Shown here piece by piece: positions 1 through 7,852 of a stretch of DNA of 64,000 nt; positions within the stretch are counted from its first letter, which is position 1, and the number at the start of each line of letters is the position of its first letter. A program made the translations under genes and the position numbers. The DNA is from CBDEGU01 sp965238045. GTDB lineage: Bacteria; Acidobacteriota; Terriglobia; Bryobacterales; UBA6623. Where the stretch lies: the NCBI GenBank assembly GCA_965238045.1, contig CBDEGU010000011.1:1-64000 (forward strand). The letters are read 5' to 3'. The notes under the pieces are model-generated. The model saw only the letters and a program-made list of their open reading frames with translations. It was not told the origin of the DNA and ran no database searches.

Positions 1-101
1 ACCTTCGCAGCGAAGATCACCCCAAAAGGTTGAGTAGCGAATCCGGCCGCATTAGACTTGCTTCTGTACGCCGAGCCCTAGCGCCACCTGCATCAAATCC
101 G

Positions 102-794
102 ATGAAGCGAATACTGAAAGGATCTATCTCGGTGTTGGCGCTCTACCTCCTCGGCGGCACCTTGCTCGATCAGTTCGTTTTTCCTGAACCTGCACCCGAC
201 GCGTCCTACTACCCGCCCGTCGGATACGTTTTCGCCAGCGAGATAGAGGGGTTCGAGCAGCGCATCCTGAAACGCGAGGAAGGATTGTTTTGGCTTGAGG
301 TGACCTTGGACTCCGATGCGCCGGGACCACCCGAACACATCCATACGTCGTTCTCGGAGCGATTCATGGTCGCCGAGGGCACGCTGAGCCTGCTGGTGAA
401 CGGTGAAGTTATGGAGCTGGGTCCGTCAGAGTCCTTTCTTGTCGAGCCCGGTACGCCGCACAAACCTTTCAACCAAACGAACCAGCCGGTAGTCGTACGC
501 GGTCCGCTGACCGAGGAGTACGGAATCCCCGAGCCGTTCAGTGTTTTTCTCATACAAGCTTACGGCTTCTTTGACGACGAGCCAACTAATCAGCAGCCTC
601 CCGCGGCGTTGCTTCAGATGTCTCGTTTCAGCCCTGTTTACGATTCGTGGCTGGCCGATCCCCCGGTGCCAGTGCAGCGCCTTCTGTTCCATGCCATCGG
701 GCCGACGGCGCGATTCTTGGGGTATCGGACGTACTATCCGCGCTTCAAACCGGGTGGTGTGGCCAAACAGTTAAGTGACCGCGAGCAGGACTAA
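102..794 (+). CDS. Membrane-anchored or secreted cupin-domain protein
   Basis: The 230-residue protein starts with a positively charged and hydrophobic segment (MKRILKGSISVLALYLLGG), so it is probably exported or anchored. Residues about 60-135 carry a cupin_2 pattern: EHIHTSFSERF, then GTLSLLVNG, then PGTPHKPFN, giving the His/Glu metal ligands of the small beta-barrel. An in-frame TTG at 30 would add 24 residues, but the ATG at 102 puts the signal segment at the N-terminus and is preferred. The reaction is unknown; cupins include isomerases, oxygenases and binding proteins. The last codons and stop share a short identity with the end of the fragment at 61720, just before a repeat common to both places. 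Confidence 0.75.
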   Translation: MKRILKGSISVLALYLLGGTLLDQFVFPEPAPDASYYPPVGYVFASEIEGFEQRILKREEGLFWLEVTLDSDAPGPPEHIHTSFSERFMVAEGTLSLLVNGEVMELGPSESFLVEPGTPHKPFNQTNQPVVVRGPLTEEYGIPEPFSVFLIQAYGFFDDEPTNQQPPAALLQMSRFSPVYDSWLADPPVPVQRLLFHAIGPTARFLGYRTYYPRFKPGGVAKQLSDREQD

Positions 795-841
795 GCCCCT
801 TCACACGAGTCACTTAGGGATGCTGCGCGGATCGGTAATGA

Positions 842-955
842 GAAATCGCCTTCGCACCATCAATCCGCTGCCTGAGGCCACCAGAAGGCCCTCGAACCGG
901 TCGAAAGCAGGCCGAATCAAGGGCCTGGCGGTGCTACGATCGGAAAGCTCAACGG
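842..955 (+). repeat. 114-bp dispersed repeat, copy 1
   Basis: This stretch matches 61768-61881 on the same strand over 114 bp, with the last about 34 bp (ending in GCTCAACGG) identical. Both copies follow a coding end whose last codons read GACCGCGAGCAGGACTAA. The similarity stops exactly where the miniature element at 956 begins, which supports that junction. No coding frame is convincing; it may be a mobile repeat or a duplicated upstream region. Confidence 0.75.
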
Positions 956-1122
956 GGTGCTTCGTTCATCAACTGTTGCTAGGAGGAGCTTAAGTGCTTA
1001 CATTACAAGGGCGTACAGCTGATTTCCGTGTTGGCGACTCCCGCCATCACCAATGTTGGGTGTATGTGCGTTCGTTAGAAGGAGATGCGGGCGAGACAAC
1101 AACACTCGATGATGGAAGCACC
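956..1122 (+). mobile_element. 167-bp miniature element (MITE) related to the IS1-like element at 2868
   Basis: The ends are 23-bp imperfect inverted repeats (956-978 and the complement of 1100-1122, 19 of 23 matching). They carry the same left (CATCAACTGTTG) and right (CAACACTCGATG) signatures as the ends of the full element at 2868-4066. The interior has no transposase and does not resemble the full element. No target duplication is visible. Its left edge coincides with the point where the 842-955 repeat loses similarity to its copy at 61768. Confidence 0.7.
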
Positions 1123-1205
1123 TTCCGAGGGACCAAGCCACCATATCGAGTACTCAGGTGCGGTCTCGCTGCCCATATCTTGGGGCTGTATCAGCCCGTC
1201 ATGCG

Positions 1206-1221
1206 TTAACTTGACAATGCC
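1206..1221 (-). repeat. Solitary IS6-type terminal sequence
   Basis: On the minus strand this reads GGCATTGTCAAGTTAA, the same 16 bp found at 9324 and next to an IS6-family transposase remnant at 17414. No transposase is attached here, so it is a solo end left by an older insertion or deletion. Confidence 0.5.
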
Positions 1222-1257
1222 CTCCGGCAGCACGATCTTAGGACGTAATGCCTTCGT

Positions 1258-2823
1258 TTACCCAAGCACTCTTGAACCCTGTCTCGCCGTAGCTCTCATG
1301 CGAGGAGCAAAACTCAACACGGCGTGGGCAAGAAAGAGCGCGACGACGGCCGCCACCAGTAGTGGCAATGCTGTTTGAATGGTCGTCGGGAAGCGGCTTA
1401 GGGGACGCGCGGAGAAGCCAAGTGACACCTCGGCAATGTAGGTCGCCATGCCGCCTAGCAGTGCTGCCCTGATGACGGCTCCCCAGTTCTTATGGCACCG
1501 GAAGCCGCGCTCTTGCCGTTGAAACTCGCCCCTGATCTTGACGAGGTACCAAGCCAGGTACACCGCGATAAAAGCAGCCGCCGTGGCACAACAGAGCGCC
1601 CAGTTGTCGGGGACTCTCGTCCACGGCGTTGGTGCTGGAGGCGGGACATCCAAGCCTGCCAGCGCTCGCAAAACAGCCTGCGCAATGGCCTGCGCGCGAT
1701 GAGCTCCCAAGTTAATCAACACAACGGCGCCGAGCTCGAGCTCGGGCGCCAGTGCGATGGCGGTGTTTGCGCCCCAGATGTCCCCGGAGTGTTCCAGGAC
1801 TCGGGTATCCTTGAGCCACCCCGCGCGAGCGGTCACGCTCCAACCCATGTCGTAGAACCGGAGGGGTGAATCGGCCTCGGGCACCAGCAGCAACCCGTCG
1901 AAACCGCGATGTCCCTCGAATAGCATCCACCGCGCATACCGCGACATATCGACGGCTGTCGACTTGATCCCAGAGGCACCCCACCAGCCGGAAAAGGGTT
2001 CCGAAGTGGGTCGGATCTGCCCCCATCGTTGTTCATGGTAGGCGGACAGACCCCACAGCGCAGCCTGCCCCCGGTCGAGGGTGGTACGCGTCATGCCGAG
2101 CGGCTCAAAGACCTCTCGCCGCAGGTAGTCGGGAAACGACTCTCCGGATACAGATTCCACAGTCGCGGCTAGCAGCACGTAGTTGCTATTGGTGTATTCG
2201 AACGGCCTGCCGGTAGATCGGCTCACCGCCGCCGGCCGTAGTTTGAGAACAGCCAGCTCTAGCTCGCGTGCGCTGCTGGTCTCGCAACAAGGCAACAATC
2301 GGTCGGCTCGGCGAGGCAGGCCACTGGTATGACGAAGCAGGTCGTGAACCGTGATGCCTTCCGCCGCTCGGCCAGCGAGGTCAGGACCAGAAAGATACTT
2401 TCTCACTGGGGCTTCTATGTCCAAGATTCCCTCTTGGTGGAGCTTCCAAACGGCCAACGCCGTGAACGACTTGCTCACGGAAGCCAAATCCACAGGAGTT
2501 TCCACCGTCATCTCATCGCCACTGGCTAGATTTTTTGTTCCGAACGCCTTCAGGTGAACAGCATCGTCTGCCCGGACTGCTGCCACTGATAGACCGGGAA
2601 TATCGTTGATTTCCATCTCGGCACGGATATAGTGTTCGATTGCAGGGGGAAGCTCGGTCGGGATGGACCGGTCACTGGCGGGCAAGGGCATCCCACTGAA
2701 AACCGCGAGAATCACCCGCAGGGAGGATGTGGGTCCCAGGTGATAACCCAGTCGTTGCGCAAACGCGACTCCGCCCTCGTAGAGCCGCTGGCCGAGCAAA
2801 CCAGACGTTCTCGTCATCGGCAA
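1258..2823 (-). CDS. Serine hydrolase, class C beta-lactamase/PBP fold, with C-terminal membrane segments
   Basis: The 521-residue protein has the three motifs of the penicillin-binding/esterase fold: S115-V-S-K118 (nucleophile and lysine), Y210-T-N212, and H345-S-G347. Three hydrophobic stretches follow in the last 130 residues (around WALCCATAAAFIAVYLAW, ALLGGMATYIAEVSLGF and LPLLVAAVVALFLAHAVL), a membrane domain common in acidobacterial serine hydrolases. The substrate is unknown; peptidase, esterase or peptidoglycan work are all possible. The start is uncertain: the frame opens with TTG at 2823, but the frame stays open up to the IS edge at 2867, and a GTG near residue 38 sits just before a signal-like segment. 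The IS1-like element immediately upstream may have removed the original start and promoter. Confidence 0.8.
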   Translation of the reverse strand: MPMTRTSGLLGQRLYEGGVAFAQRLGYHLGPTSSLRVILAVFSGMPLPASDRSIPTELPPAIEHYIRAEMEINDIPGLSVAAVRADDAVHLKAFGTKNLASGDEMTVETPVDLASVSKSFTALAVWKLHQEGILDIEAPVRKYLSGPDLAGRAAEGITVHDLLRHTSGLPRRADRLLPCCETSSARELELAVLKLRPAAVSRSTGRPFEYTNSNYVLLAATVESVSGESFPDYLRREVFEPLGMTRTTLDRGQAALWGLSAYHEQRWGQIRPTSEPFSGWWGASGIKSTAVDMSRYARWMLFEGHRGFDGLLLVPEADSPLRFYDMGWSVTARAGWLKDTRVLEHSGDIWGANTAIALAPELELGAVVLINLGAHRAQAIAQAVLRALAGLDVPPPAPTPWTRVPDNWALCCATAAAFIAVYLAWYLVKIRGEFQRQERGFRCHKNWGAVIRAALLGGMATYIAEVSLGFSARPLSRFPTTIQTALPLLVAAVVALFLAHAVLSFAPRMRATARQGSRVLG

Positions 2824-2867
2824 GGATAGTGTACCCGGTTGCGCTGCGATGCGACGCGTACGCCATC

Positions 2868-4066
2868 GGTGCTTCCACCATCAACTGTTGGCGATCCAAT
2901 CCTAACTCGTGTAGCTGCTAGGATTTAAGACTCAATTTCGGGTGAGCAGTCCTACCGTTGACCCCTCCAGGAGCAATAAGGAGTCTCAGTTGCACAAATG
3001 GGGAATGCCCGTTGTTCAGAAAAGCCGCCGCTGGAAGGGTCGTCCGCCACGGCTTCTACCGGACGAAAAGGGGAACGCGTCGTCGATACCGATGCCACAC
3101 TTGCGGCAAGACCTTCTGCGCCAACACCGGGACGCCTTACCATCGAGTCCAGCATCGCCGCGCGACCTTTGACGAGGTCGCCGCCCTGAGCGTCGAAGGC
3201 TTGAACAAGTCCGCCATCGCACGCGTCAAGCGAATCGCCTGGAATACGGTCGATCGCTGGCTCGAACGGGCCGTCGACTCTTGTCATCGATTCAACGATC
3301 AAAGCATCACCGGCCCGGCTGTCGAGGCGCTTCAGGCTGAAGAGATTCGTACGATCGTCGGTGGCAAGCAACAGCCCATCGGGGTCTTCGCCTCGATCGA
3401 CGTCTGGTCTCGGCTCTGGCCTTCGACGGTCGTCGGGAGACGGAGCTACCGAAACACGCTCACCCTCTTTCGAGACGTTGCGAAGCGCATGAATTTCGCA
3501 CGCTTGCCGCTGATCGCCACGGACGGATTCGAGTTCTACGAAAAAGTCGTGCGGCGCGTCTTGGGGCCAGCCTGTCTCTGCGGCCAGGTGATCAAGACGC
3601 GGAGGAACGATCGCGTGGGCAGAGTGGAGCAAAGAATCAGGATCGGCACGGCCTGGCGATGGGAACACGTCTGGCGTGAGTGCGAGGACTCGGCGACACT
3701 GAACACGTCGTTCGTCGAACAGCTGAATTCCACGATCCGACAGGGCTCGGCGTATCTTTTTCGGCGGACGCTCTGCTGCGCGCGACGGAGGGAGCGCCTG
3801 GAAGCACACCTCGAGCTGTTACGCCGCTATGACAACTTCGTGAGGCCTCACGGGGCGCTGAAATTCGGACGAGAGGTCAGGACACCAGCCATTCAGGCGG
3901 GTCTGACGAGGTGGCGGCTAACGTTCAGGGAGATCTTCTCGTCGAGGATCGTTTTGCTGGCGTGGGAGAAGGTCAAGTCGGTGTTCGCCCACTTCACGAT
4001 CTTGGTCAATGTCGACGATAGGCGAGTGAAACTGGCGGTGTAGCAACACTCGATGGCGGAAGCACC
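2868..4066 (+). mobile_element. IS1-like insertion sequence, 1199 bp
   Basis: The element is bounded by 23-bp inverted repeats (2868-2890 and the complement of 4044-4066, 20 of 23 matching) that begin GGTG as in IS1-family elements. It contains one transposase gene and nothing else. The 9 bp on each side (TACGCCATC and CGCCCGTAT) are not a duplication, so either the element is old or a rearrangement removed one flank. On its right it interrupts a minus-strand gene start at 4166. Confidence 0.8.
2958..4043 (+). CDS. IS1-like transposase (zinc finger plus DDE domain in one frame)
   Basis: The 361-residue protein joins an InsA-like zinc ribbon (CTNGECPLF near residue 12, then YRCHTCGKTFC near residue 44), a helix-turn-helix region (LNKSAIARVKRIAWNTVDRWL), and an InsB-like catalytic domain. 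Candidate acidic residues lie in ASIDVWSR, IATDGFEFYE and FVEQLNSTIRQ. Unlike classical IS1, no frameshift is needed to fuse the two parts. The start is a TTG at 2958 with weak support. The gene is intact inside matched inverted repeats, so the element may still move. Confidence 0.8.
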   Translation: MTPPGAIRSLSCTNGECPLFRKAAAGRVVRHGFYRTKRGTRRRYRCHTCGKTFCANTGTPYHRVQHRRATFDEVAALSVEGLNKSAIARVKRIAWNTVDRWLERAVDSCHRFNDQSITGPAVEALQAEEIRTIVGGKQQPIGVFASIDVWSRLWPSTVVGRRSYRNTLTLFRDVAKRMNFARLPLIATDGFEFYEKVVRRVLGPACLCGQVIKTRRNDRVGRVEQRIRIGTAWRWEHVWRECEDSATLNTSFVEQLNSTIRQGSAYLFRRTLCCARRRERLEAHLELLRRYDNFVRPHGALKFGREVRTPAIQAGLTRWRLTFREIFSSRIVLLAWEKVKSVFAHFTILVNVDDRRVKLAV

Positions 4067-4166
4067 CGCCCGTATGAGGTCGCGTATTCCGTGGCCGTAC
4101 CAGAAGCATGAGAAGCGGCGCGGCAGCCAGGGTCAGCAAGGCGCGGCGGCGATTAAGGAATCTCAC
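4067..4166 (-). pseudogene. 5' fragment of an exported protein cut by the IS1-like element
   Basis: A GTG at 4166 is preceded by a strong ribosome-binding site (GGGGGAGG, 4 nt spacing) and encodes a typical signal sequence (VRFLNRRRALLTLAAAPLLM). The frame runs only about 33 codons before meeting the right end of the IS at 4066. It lies 33 bp after the enolase-superfamily gene on the same strand and was probably its operon partner. No clear continuation is seen left of the IS, although the serine hydrolase frame is open up to that edge. Confidence 0.5.
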
Positions 4167-4199
4167 AGAGCCTCCCCCTTGGAAAACCAGACGGATATT

Positions 4200-5381
4200 T
4201 CAAGGCTCCACCCGATAGCGCTCGATGAACGACTGGTCGAACTCCAGTCCGAGACCCGGTTTCTCCGTCATGACAACCTCGCCCTTTTCGATCCGGAAAG
4301 GCGGGTCATAGAGTTTCGACCAAACTTGATAAGGCTCCGAGCTCGGGCAGGCCGGAATCATGAGCGCGTTGGGAACAGCCGCCACCAAATGGCAGTTCAA
4401 GTCCGGGTACTGGGCTCCATGCGGCACGATCTGAACATGGTAGGCCTGGGCAAGAGCCGCGATGCGCGTCAAGCCGGTGTACCCGCCCCCGATGAGAATG
4501 TCGCTCTGGACAACCTCGAGACCGCCTTCGGTGATGAGCCGGCGTACGCCCGCAAGGGTCCCTTCTCCTTCCCCACCGGCCAATAGGGCGTCAGTGGCTT
4601 CACCAACCATCCGCAGGTAGTCGTGCTCGGCGTCCCGCCGGACAGGTTCTTCGATTAGATACAGCCGATAGGGCGCCCAGCGCCGCGCCATCTCCGCGGC
4701 GCCTTGGCCGTCCCACATGCGCCACACGTCGACCATCAGATGGACATCCGGCCCCAGCTTTTCCCGCGAAAGGCGCACCTTGTCGAACGCGATTTGCTTG
4801 TCGGGCGAGGTCAGATGGAACTTCACATAGCGAAAGCCCAGATCGGCATGCTTCCGCACGAGGTCGGACATCTCATCCGGAGTCTGCTCGTAGTAGCCGA
4901 TGCCATCGGCATAAACCGTCACACGGTCCCGATAGCCTCCCAACAGGCGCCAGACGGGCTGACCAGTGGCTTTGCCGTAGAGATCCCACAACGCGATGTC
5001 AACCGCGCCGATGGAAGACATGGCGCCGGCTCCGGGTCCGCGAAAACGCCAGACCTTGTCATACATCTCTTGCCACAGTAGGGCGATCCGGCGCGAGTCA
5101 CGCCCGACGAGGAGAGGGGTCAACTCTTCTTCAATGATTCGTCGGCTACCGCCCCTGCTGATGCCGACGAGGCCGTTGCTGGCATGAATCCGGAGCAGGA
5201 GCCAATCACGGCTTTTACCTTGCCCTGGGGGACCCCAGGGGTGTCGGATCGTGATTGTTTCGATGCGGATGATCTTGACCGGGTCCACTGTTGGTTCGGC
5301 GGTCGTCGCCATTGAAAGAAAAAGGAAACCTACTGCCGCGATCGTCGGCCTCAGCAGTCTCGAATTTGGAGAACTTCTCAT
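4200..5381 (-). CDS. Exported mandelate racemase/muconate lactonizing enzyme (enolase superfamily)
   Basis: The 393-residue protein has a signal peptide ending near residue 29, then the two-domain enolase fold. Catalytic and metal residues are visible: K187-F-H189 on the second barrel strand, metal ligands D218, E244 (in LIEEP) and E271 (in AGGEGEG), and H321 in VPHGAQ. This pattern fits the mandelate racemase group, which abstracts the alpha proton of a carboxylate; sugar-acid dehydratases are close relatives. The substrate cannot be read from sequence. Export is unusual for this superfamily but common in Bryobacterales. It probably headed an operon with the truncated gene at 4166. Confidence 0.85.
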   Translation of the reverse strand: MRSSPNSRLLRPTIAAVGFLFLSMATTAEPTVDPVKIIRIETITIRHPWGPPGQGKSRDWLLLRIHASNGLVGISRGGSRRIIEEELTPLLVGRDSRRIALLWQEMYDKVWRFRGPGAGAMSSIGAVDIALWDLYGKATGQPVWRLLGGYRDRVTVYADGIGYYEQTPDEMSDLVRKHADLGFRYVKFHLTSPDKQIAFDKVRLSREKLGPDVHLMVDVWRMWDGQGAAEMARRWAPYRLYLIEEPVRRDAEHDYLRMVGEATDALLAGGEGEGTLAGVRRLITEGGLEVVQSDILIGGGYTGLTRIAALAQAYHVQIVPHGAQYPDLNCHLVAAVPNALMIPACPSSEPYQVWSKLYDPPFRIEKGEVVMTEKPGLGLEFDQSFIERYRVEP

Positions 5382-5646
5382 GCTTTACCCTCGCTCTGTC
5401 GAGCTGTATAGCAAAACCGAGGCCCCTCGATCGCGCCGGAATACGCTTCCAGAGCTTCGGCGATTTGTGACCGATATGTAGATCCTCTTTCAAAAGCAAC
5501 GGCTCTCGCTCGATACGCCCGTCGAGTGCTCCCCTGGCATGGTTAAGTTAACACAGGTCGCCGACAATTGACTGATGGGATCCGTGTGTCGACGTCACCG
5601 CTTTCCCACCCGAAATCATCAGCCACGCCGTTTGGCTTGTACCATC
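5382..5646. other. Intergenic region with an IS6-like end
   Basis: No gene is seen. At 5536-5552 the sequence GGCATGGTTAAGTTAAC matches the IS6-type end seen at 17414 in 15 of 17 positions, suggesting another old insertion scar upstream of the truncated IS256-type element. Confidence 0.4.
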
Positions 5647-6074
5647 GAGGATGTCCGATAGTTCGTAGAAAGTAGCGACTTTCCGTTCCGAGCCGTTAGG
5701 CTCGGAGTGAGTGTTTTGTTCTTACAAAAAGGAGAGTCACTATGAAGAAACGATACCAGATCGACCGCGAACAAGCCGTTCGCCGATTCCACAAGCAAGC
5801 AGAAAAAAGCGAGCAAGAACTGCAGCTGCACTTGCCGCTCAAGCAGGTCGCCGCTGCCCTGCAAGACGGCGTCGGCCAGTTGATGCGCCAAGCAGGCTTG
5901 GAGTGGATGCAGCTCATCATGGACCAGGAGGTCCACGATCTCGCCGGCGAACGATACCAACGGCGCGAAACCCAACAGCCCTTCCGCTGGGGCCACGAGA
6001 AAGGCTTCCTCGTTGTCGATGGGCAGAAGGTCCCGATCCAACGTCCGCAACTGCGCAGCGAGAAAGGCCGGGCT
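5647..6074 (+). mobile_element. Truncated IS256-type element, left end only
   Basis: The segment matches the left part of the complete element at 57509-58945: the GAGGATGTCCGATAG end, the leader, the hairpin CCGAGCCGTTAGGCTCGG (5688-5705), the ribosome-binding site and the first about 110 transposase codons. Similarity stops at about 6074 and unrelated sequence leading to the PQQ gene follows. The right end is missing, so it cannot move. Confidence 0.85.
5742..6074 (+). pseudogene. IS256-type transposase, N-terminal fragment
   Basis: About 111 codons of transposase remain, starting MKKRYQIDREQAVRRFHKQA and running through GHEKGFLVVDGQKVPIQRP. They are nearly identical to the first part of the gene at 57603. 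The catalytic DDE domain is lost. The frame runs on to 6254 in unrelated sequence, and that tail should not be read as protein. Confidence 0.85.
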
Positions 6075-6156
6075 CGCTGGAGGGCGAGGATCGTTGCGCG
6101 GGAGCAGAACTTCGACCTATACTCATGGCGCGAGCACAGCCAAACCGAGGCGACGG

Positions 6157-7440
6157 ATGCGAAGAAGAGCGGCCATTCCAGTAATTCTTTTTACCCCGTG
6201 GACTTTGGCTCAGCAAAGGACCCTTCGTGTGTCCATGATTCCAGTCACTGGTGAAGGGAGCAAGTACTGGCCGCGGTGGCGTGGTCCTTCGGGGCAGGGG
6301 CTGGTCGAAGGCTCCGGGTATCCGGACACGTGGTCGGACAACGAAAATATTCTCTGGAAAACGGACCTGCCCGGCGCCGGAAATTCCTCACCCGTGGTGT
6401 GGGGGGATCGCATCTTCCTCACCACGGCCCACGACTCGGCGCGGCGATCGATCCTGTGTCTGAGCCGCCGGAACGGGAAGTTGATCTGGGAGACCTTCGC
6501 CCCCGACGCAGCCCCGGAACATGTGAATCGTAAGAACGGTCTTGCTTCATCCACGCCGGCCACTGATGGTGAACGAGTGTATGTGTTCCTTGGAAACCAG
6601 GGACTGATGGCCGTGGACCTTAACGGCAGCGTCGTTTGGACTCGCGACCTCGGGCCCATGGAGAACTATCACGGTCCAGCATGCTCACCGCTCCTATACG
6701 GGGAAATGGTGATTCTATTCCTGGACCAGCGAGGCACGAGGCGCGAGGGAAGGGCGGTGCAAGGGTTCGTTGCGGCCTTCAACCGGAAAAATGGCGAGAC
6801 GGTCTGGTGGACCAAACGCTCGGAGACCGTCGGCTGGGGAACGCCCGTGGCGATCCGCGCGGGGGATCGGGACGAGATCATCGTCCACAGCCAGCACCGG
6901 GTGTACAGCTATGATCCCGTGACTGGCAAGGAACTGTGGCGTTGCAGCGGTCCCACCTCTGAGGTGACGCCCACACCGGTAGCCGGACACGGGCTGCTGT
7001 TCTGCAGCTCGGGACGCGCCGGCCCCACCCTCGCCATCCGCCCCGGCGGCTCGGGCGATGTGACCGACACGCACGTTGCATGGCGCACAATACGCGGCTC
7101 GCCCTTCATTCCCTCGCCTCTCCTTTATGGGGATTATCTGTACATTGTTAACGACATGGTGAGCATCGCCACGTGCTTCGAAGCGAGAACCGGCAAAACG
7201 ATGTGGCAGCAACGGCTTGGTCCTGCGATGCGAGAGAGCTTCTCGGCTTCACCGGTGGCAGTGGAGGGGAAGATCTTCTTCACGAACGACGTGGGCGAGA
7301 CGTTTGTTCTGAAAGCCGGTCCGGAGTTCCAACTGCTGCACGTGAACCGGCTTAACGAGCAGACCCTGGCTTCGCCGGCTCTGGTCGGCAGCCGCTGGTA
7401 CATCCGTACGAGTCAGAAGTTGCTGGCCATCGGCATCTAG
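6157..7440 (+). CDS. Exported PQQ-like beta-propeller repeat protein
   Basis: The 427-residue protein begins with a signal peptide (MRRRAAIPVILFTPWTLAQQ). Repeats of the PQQ/BamB propeller follow: WKTDLPGAGNSSPVVWGDRIF, RKNGKLIWET, DLNGSVVWTRDLG, DPVTGKELWRC and ARTGKTMWQQRLG. The opening WPRWRGPSGQG is typical of the acidobacterial and planctomycetal family. No dehydrogenase active site is seen, so a scaffold or binding role is more likely than catalysis. The ATG at 6157 has GAGG 6 nt upstream; the frame is open to 6013 but that part is IS debris. The truncated IS ends only 83 bp upstream, so the promoter may have been replaced. Confidence 0.8.
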   Translation: MRRRAAIPVILFTPWTLAQQRTLRVSMIPVTGEGSKYWPRWRGPSGQGLVEGSGYPDTWSDNENILWKTDLPGAGNSSPVVWGDRIFLTTAHDSARRSILCLSRRNGKLIWETFAPDAAPEHVNRKNGLASSTPATDGERVYVFLGNQGLMAVDLNGSVVWTRDLGPMENYHGPACSPLLYGEMVILFLDQRGTRREGRAVQGFVAAFNRKNGETVWWTKRSETVGWGTPVAIRAGDRDEIIVHSQHRVYSYDPVTGKELWRCSGPTSEVTPTPVAGHGLLFCSSGRAGPTLAIRPGGSGDVTDTHVAWRTIRGSPFIPSPLLYGDYLYIVNDMVSIATCFEARTGKTMWQQRLGPAMRESFSASPVAVEGKIFFTNDVGETFVLKAGPEFQLLHVNRLNEQTLASPALVGSRWYIRTSQKLLAIGI

Positions 7441-7762
7441 CGGGTGTGGCCACCAGAACGAGGACGGGTACAGCGGCAGTGCTCGTTGGTCGCTGGGCGG
7501 AAGAACTCAGAGAGAAGATCCTCGAAAAGAGTGATGACGACCCGTCGCAAGTGAATGGCCGTATTACGAGTCGGGCAGGAGCATCGGCTTGGCTCCAGGG
7601 CCCTGGAGGCGAACTTCCATCTCGCCCTCGTCGAGCCACGGCGCTCGTATTGTCCCAAAACTCGATCGTGATGTGAGTGACTTGGTAACTACGAGTTGCA
7701 GTTAGTGGGCGGGAGGCGCCGAGGTTGGTTTTTGGGATGCATTCATGCTAGCTTGTGTCTCC
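7441..7762. other. Intergenic region, no gene seen
   Basis: The only recognisable part is the stretch just before 7763 (GCTAGCTTGTGTCTCCATGC), which resembles the leader of the small operon at 21637 (GCTAGCCTGCGCTCCATGC). The rest shows no coding signal or repeat. Confidence 0.4.
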
Positions 7763-7812
7763 ATGCAGCCTCTGGACCCACTCCGGTTCGTGCTGATCGG
7801 CCTGGCCGCTGG
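7763..7812 (+). pseudogene. 5' scrap of an integrase-type transposase gene
   Basis: The first codons read MQPLDPLRFVLIGLAAG, which from memory matches the start of a common DDE-integrase (IS3-like) protein of soil bacteria (MQPLDPLRFVLIGLAGWMN...). Similarity ends after about 17 codons, before any domain. The gene at 21637 opens in a similar way. Confidence 0.45.
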
Positions 7813-7852
7813 GAGACGCCTGAAACTCATTTCGACGACGGGAAATAGCAGG

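Noticed and set aside
6013..6156. Longer N-terminus for the PQQ propeller
   Set aside because: It would be translated from IS256-type debris in another frame; the ATG at 6157 has a ribosome-binding site and signal peptide.
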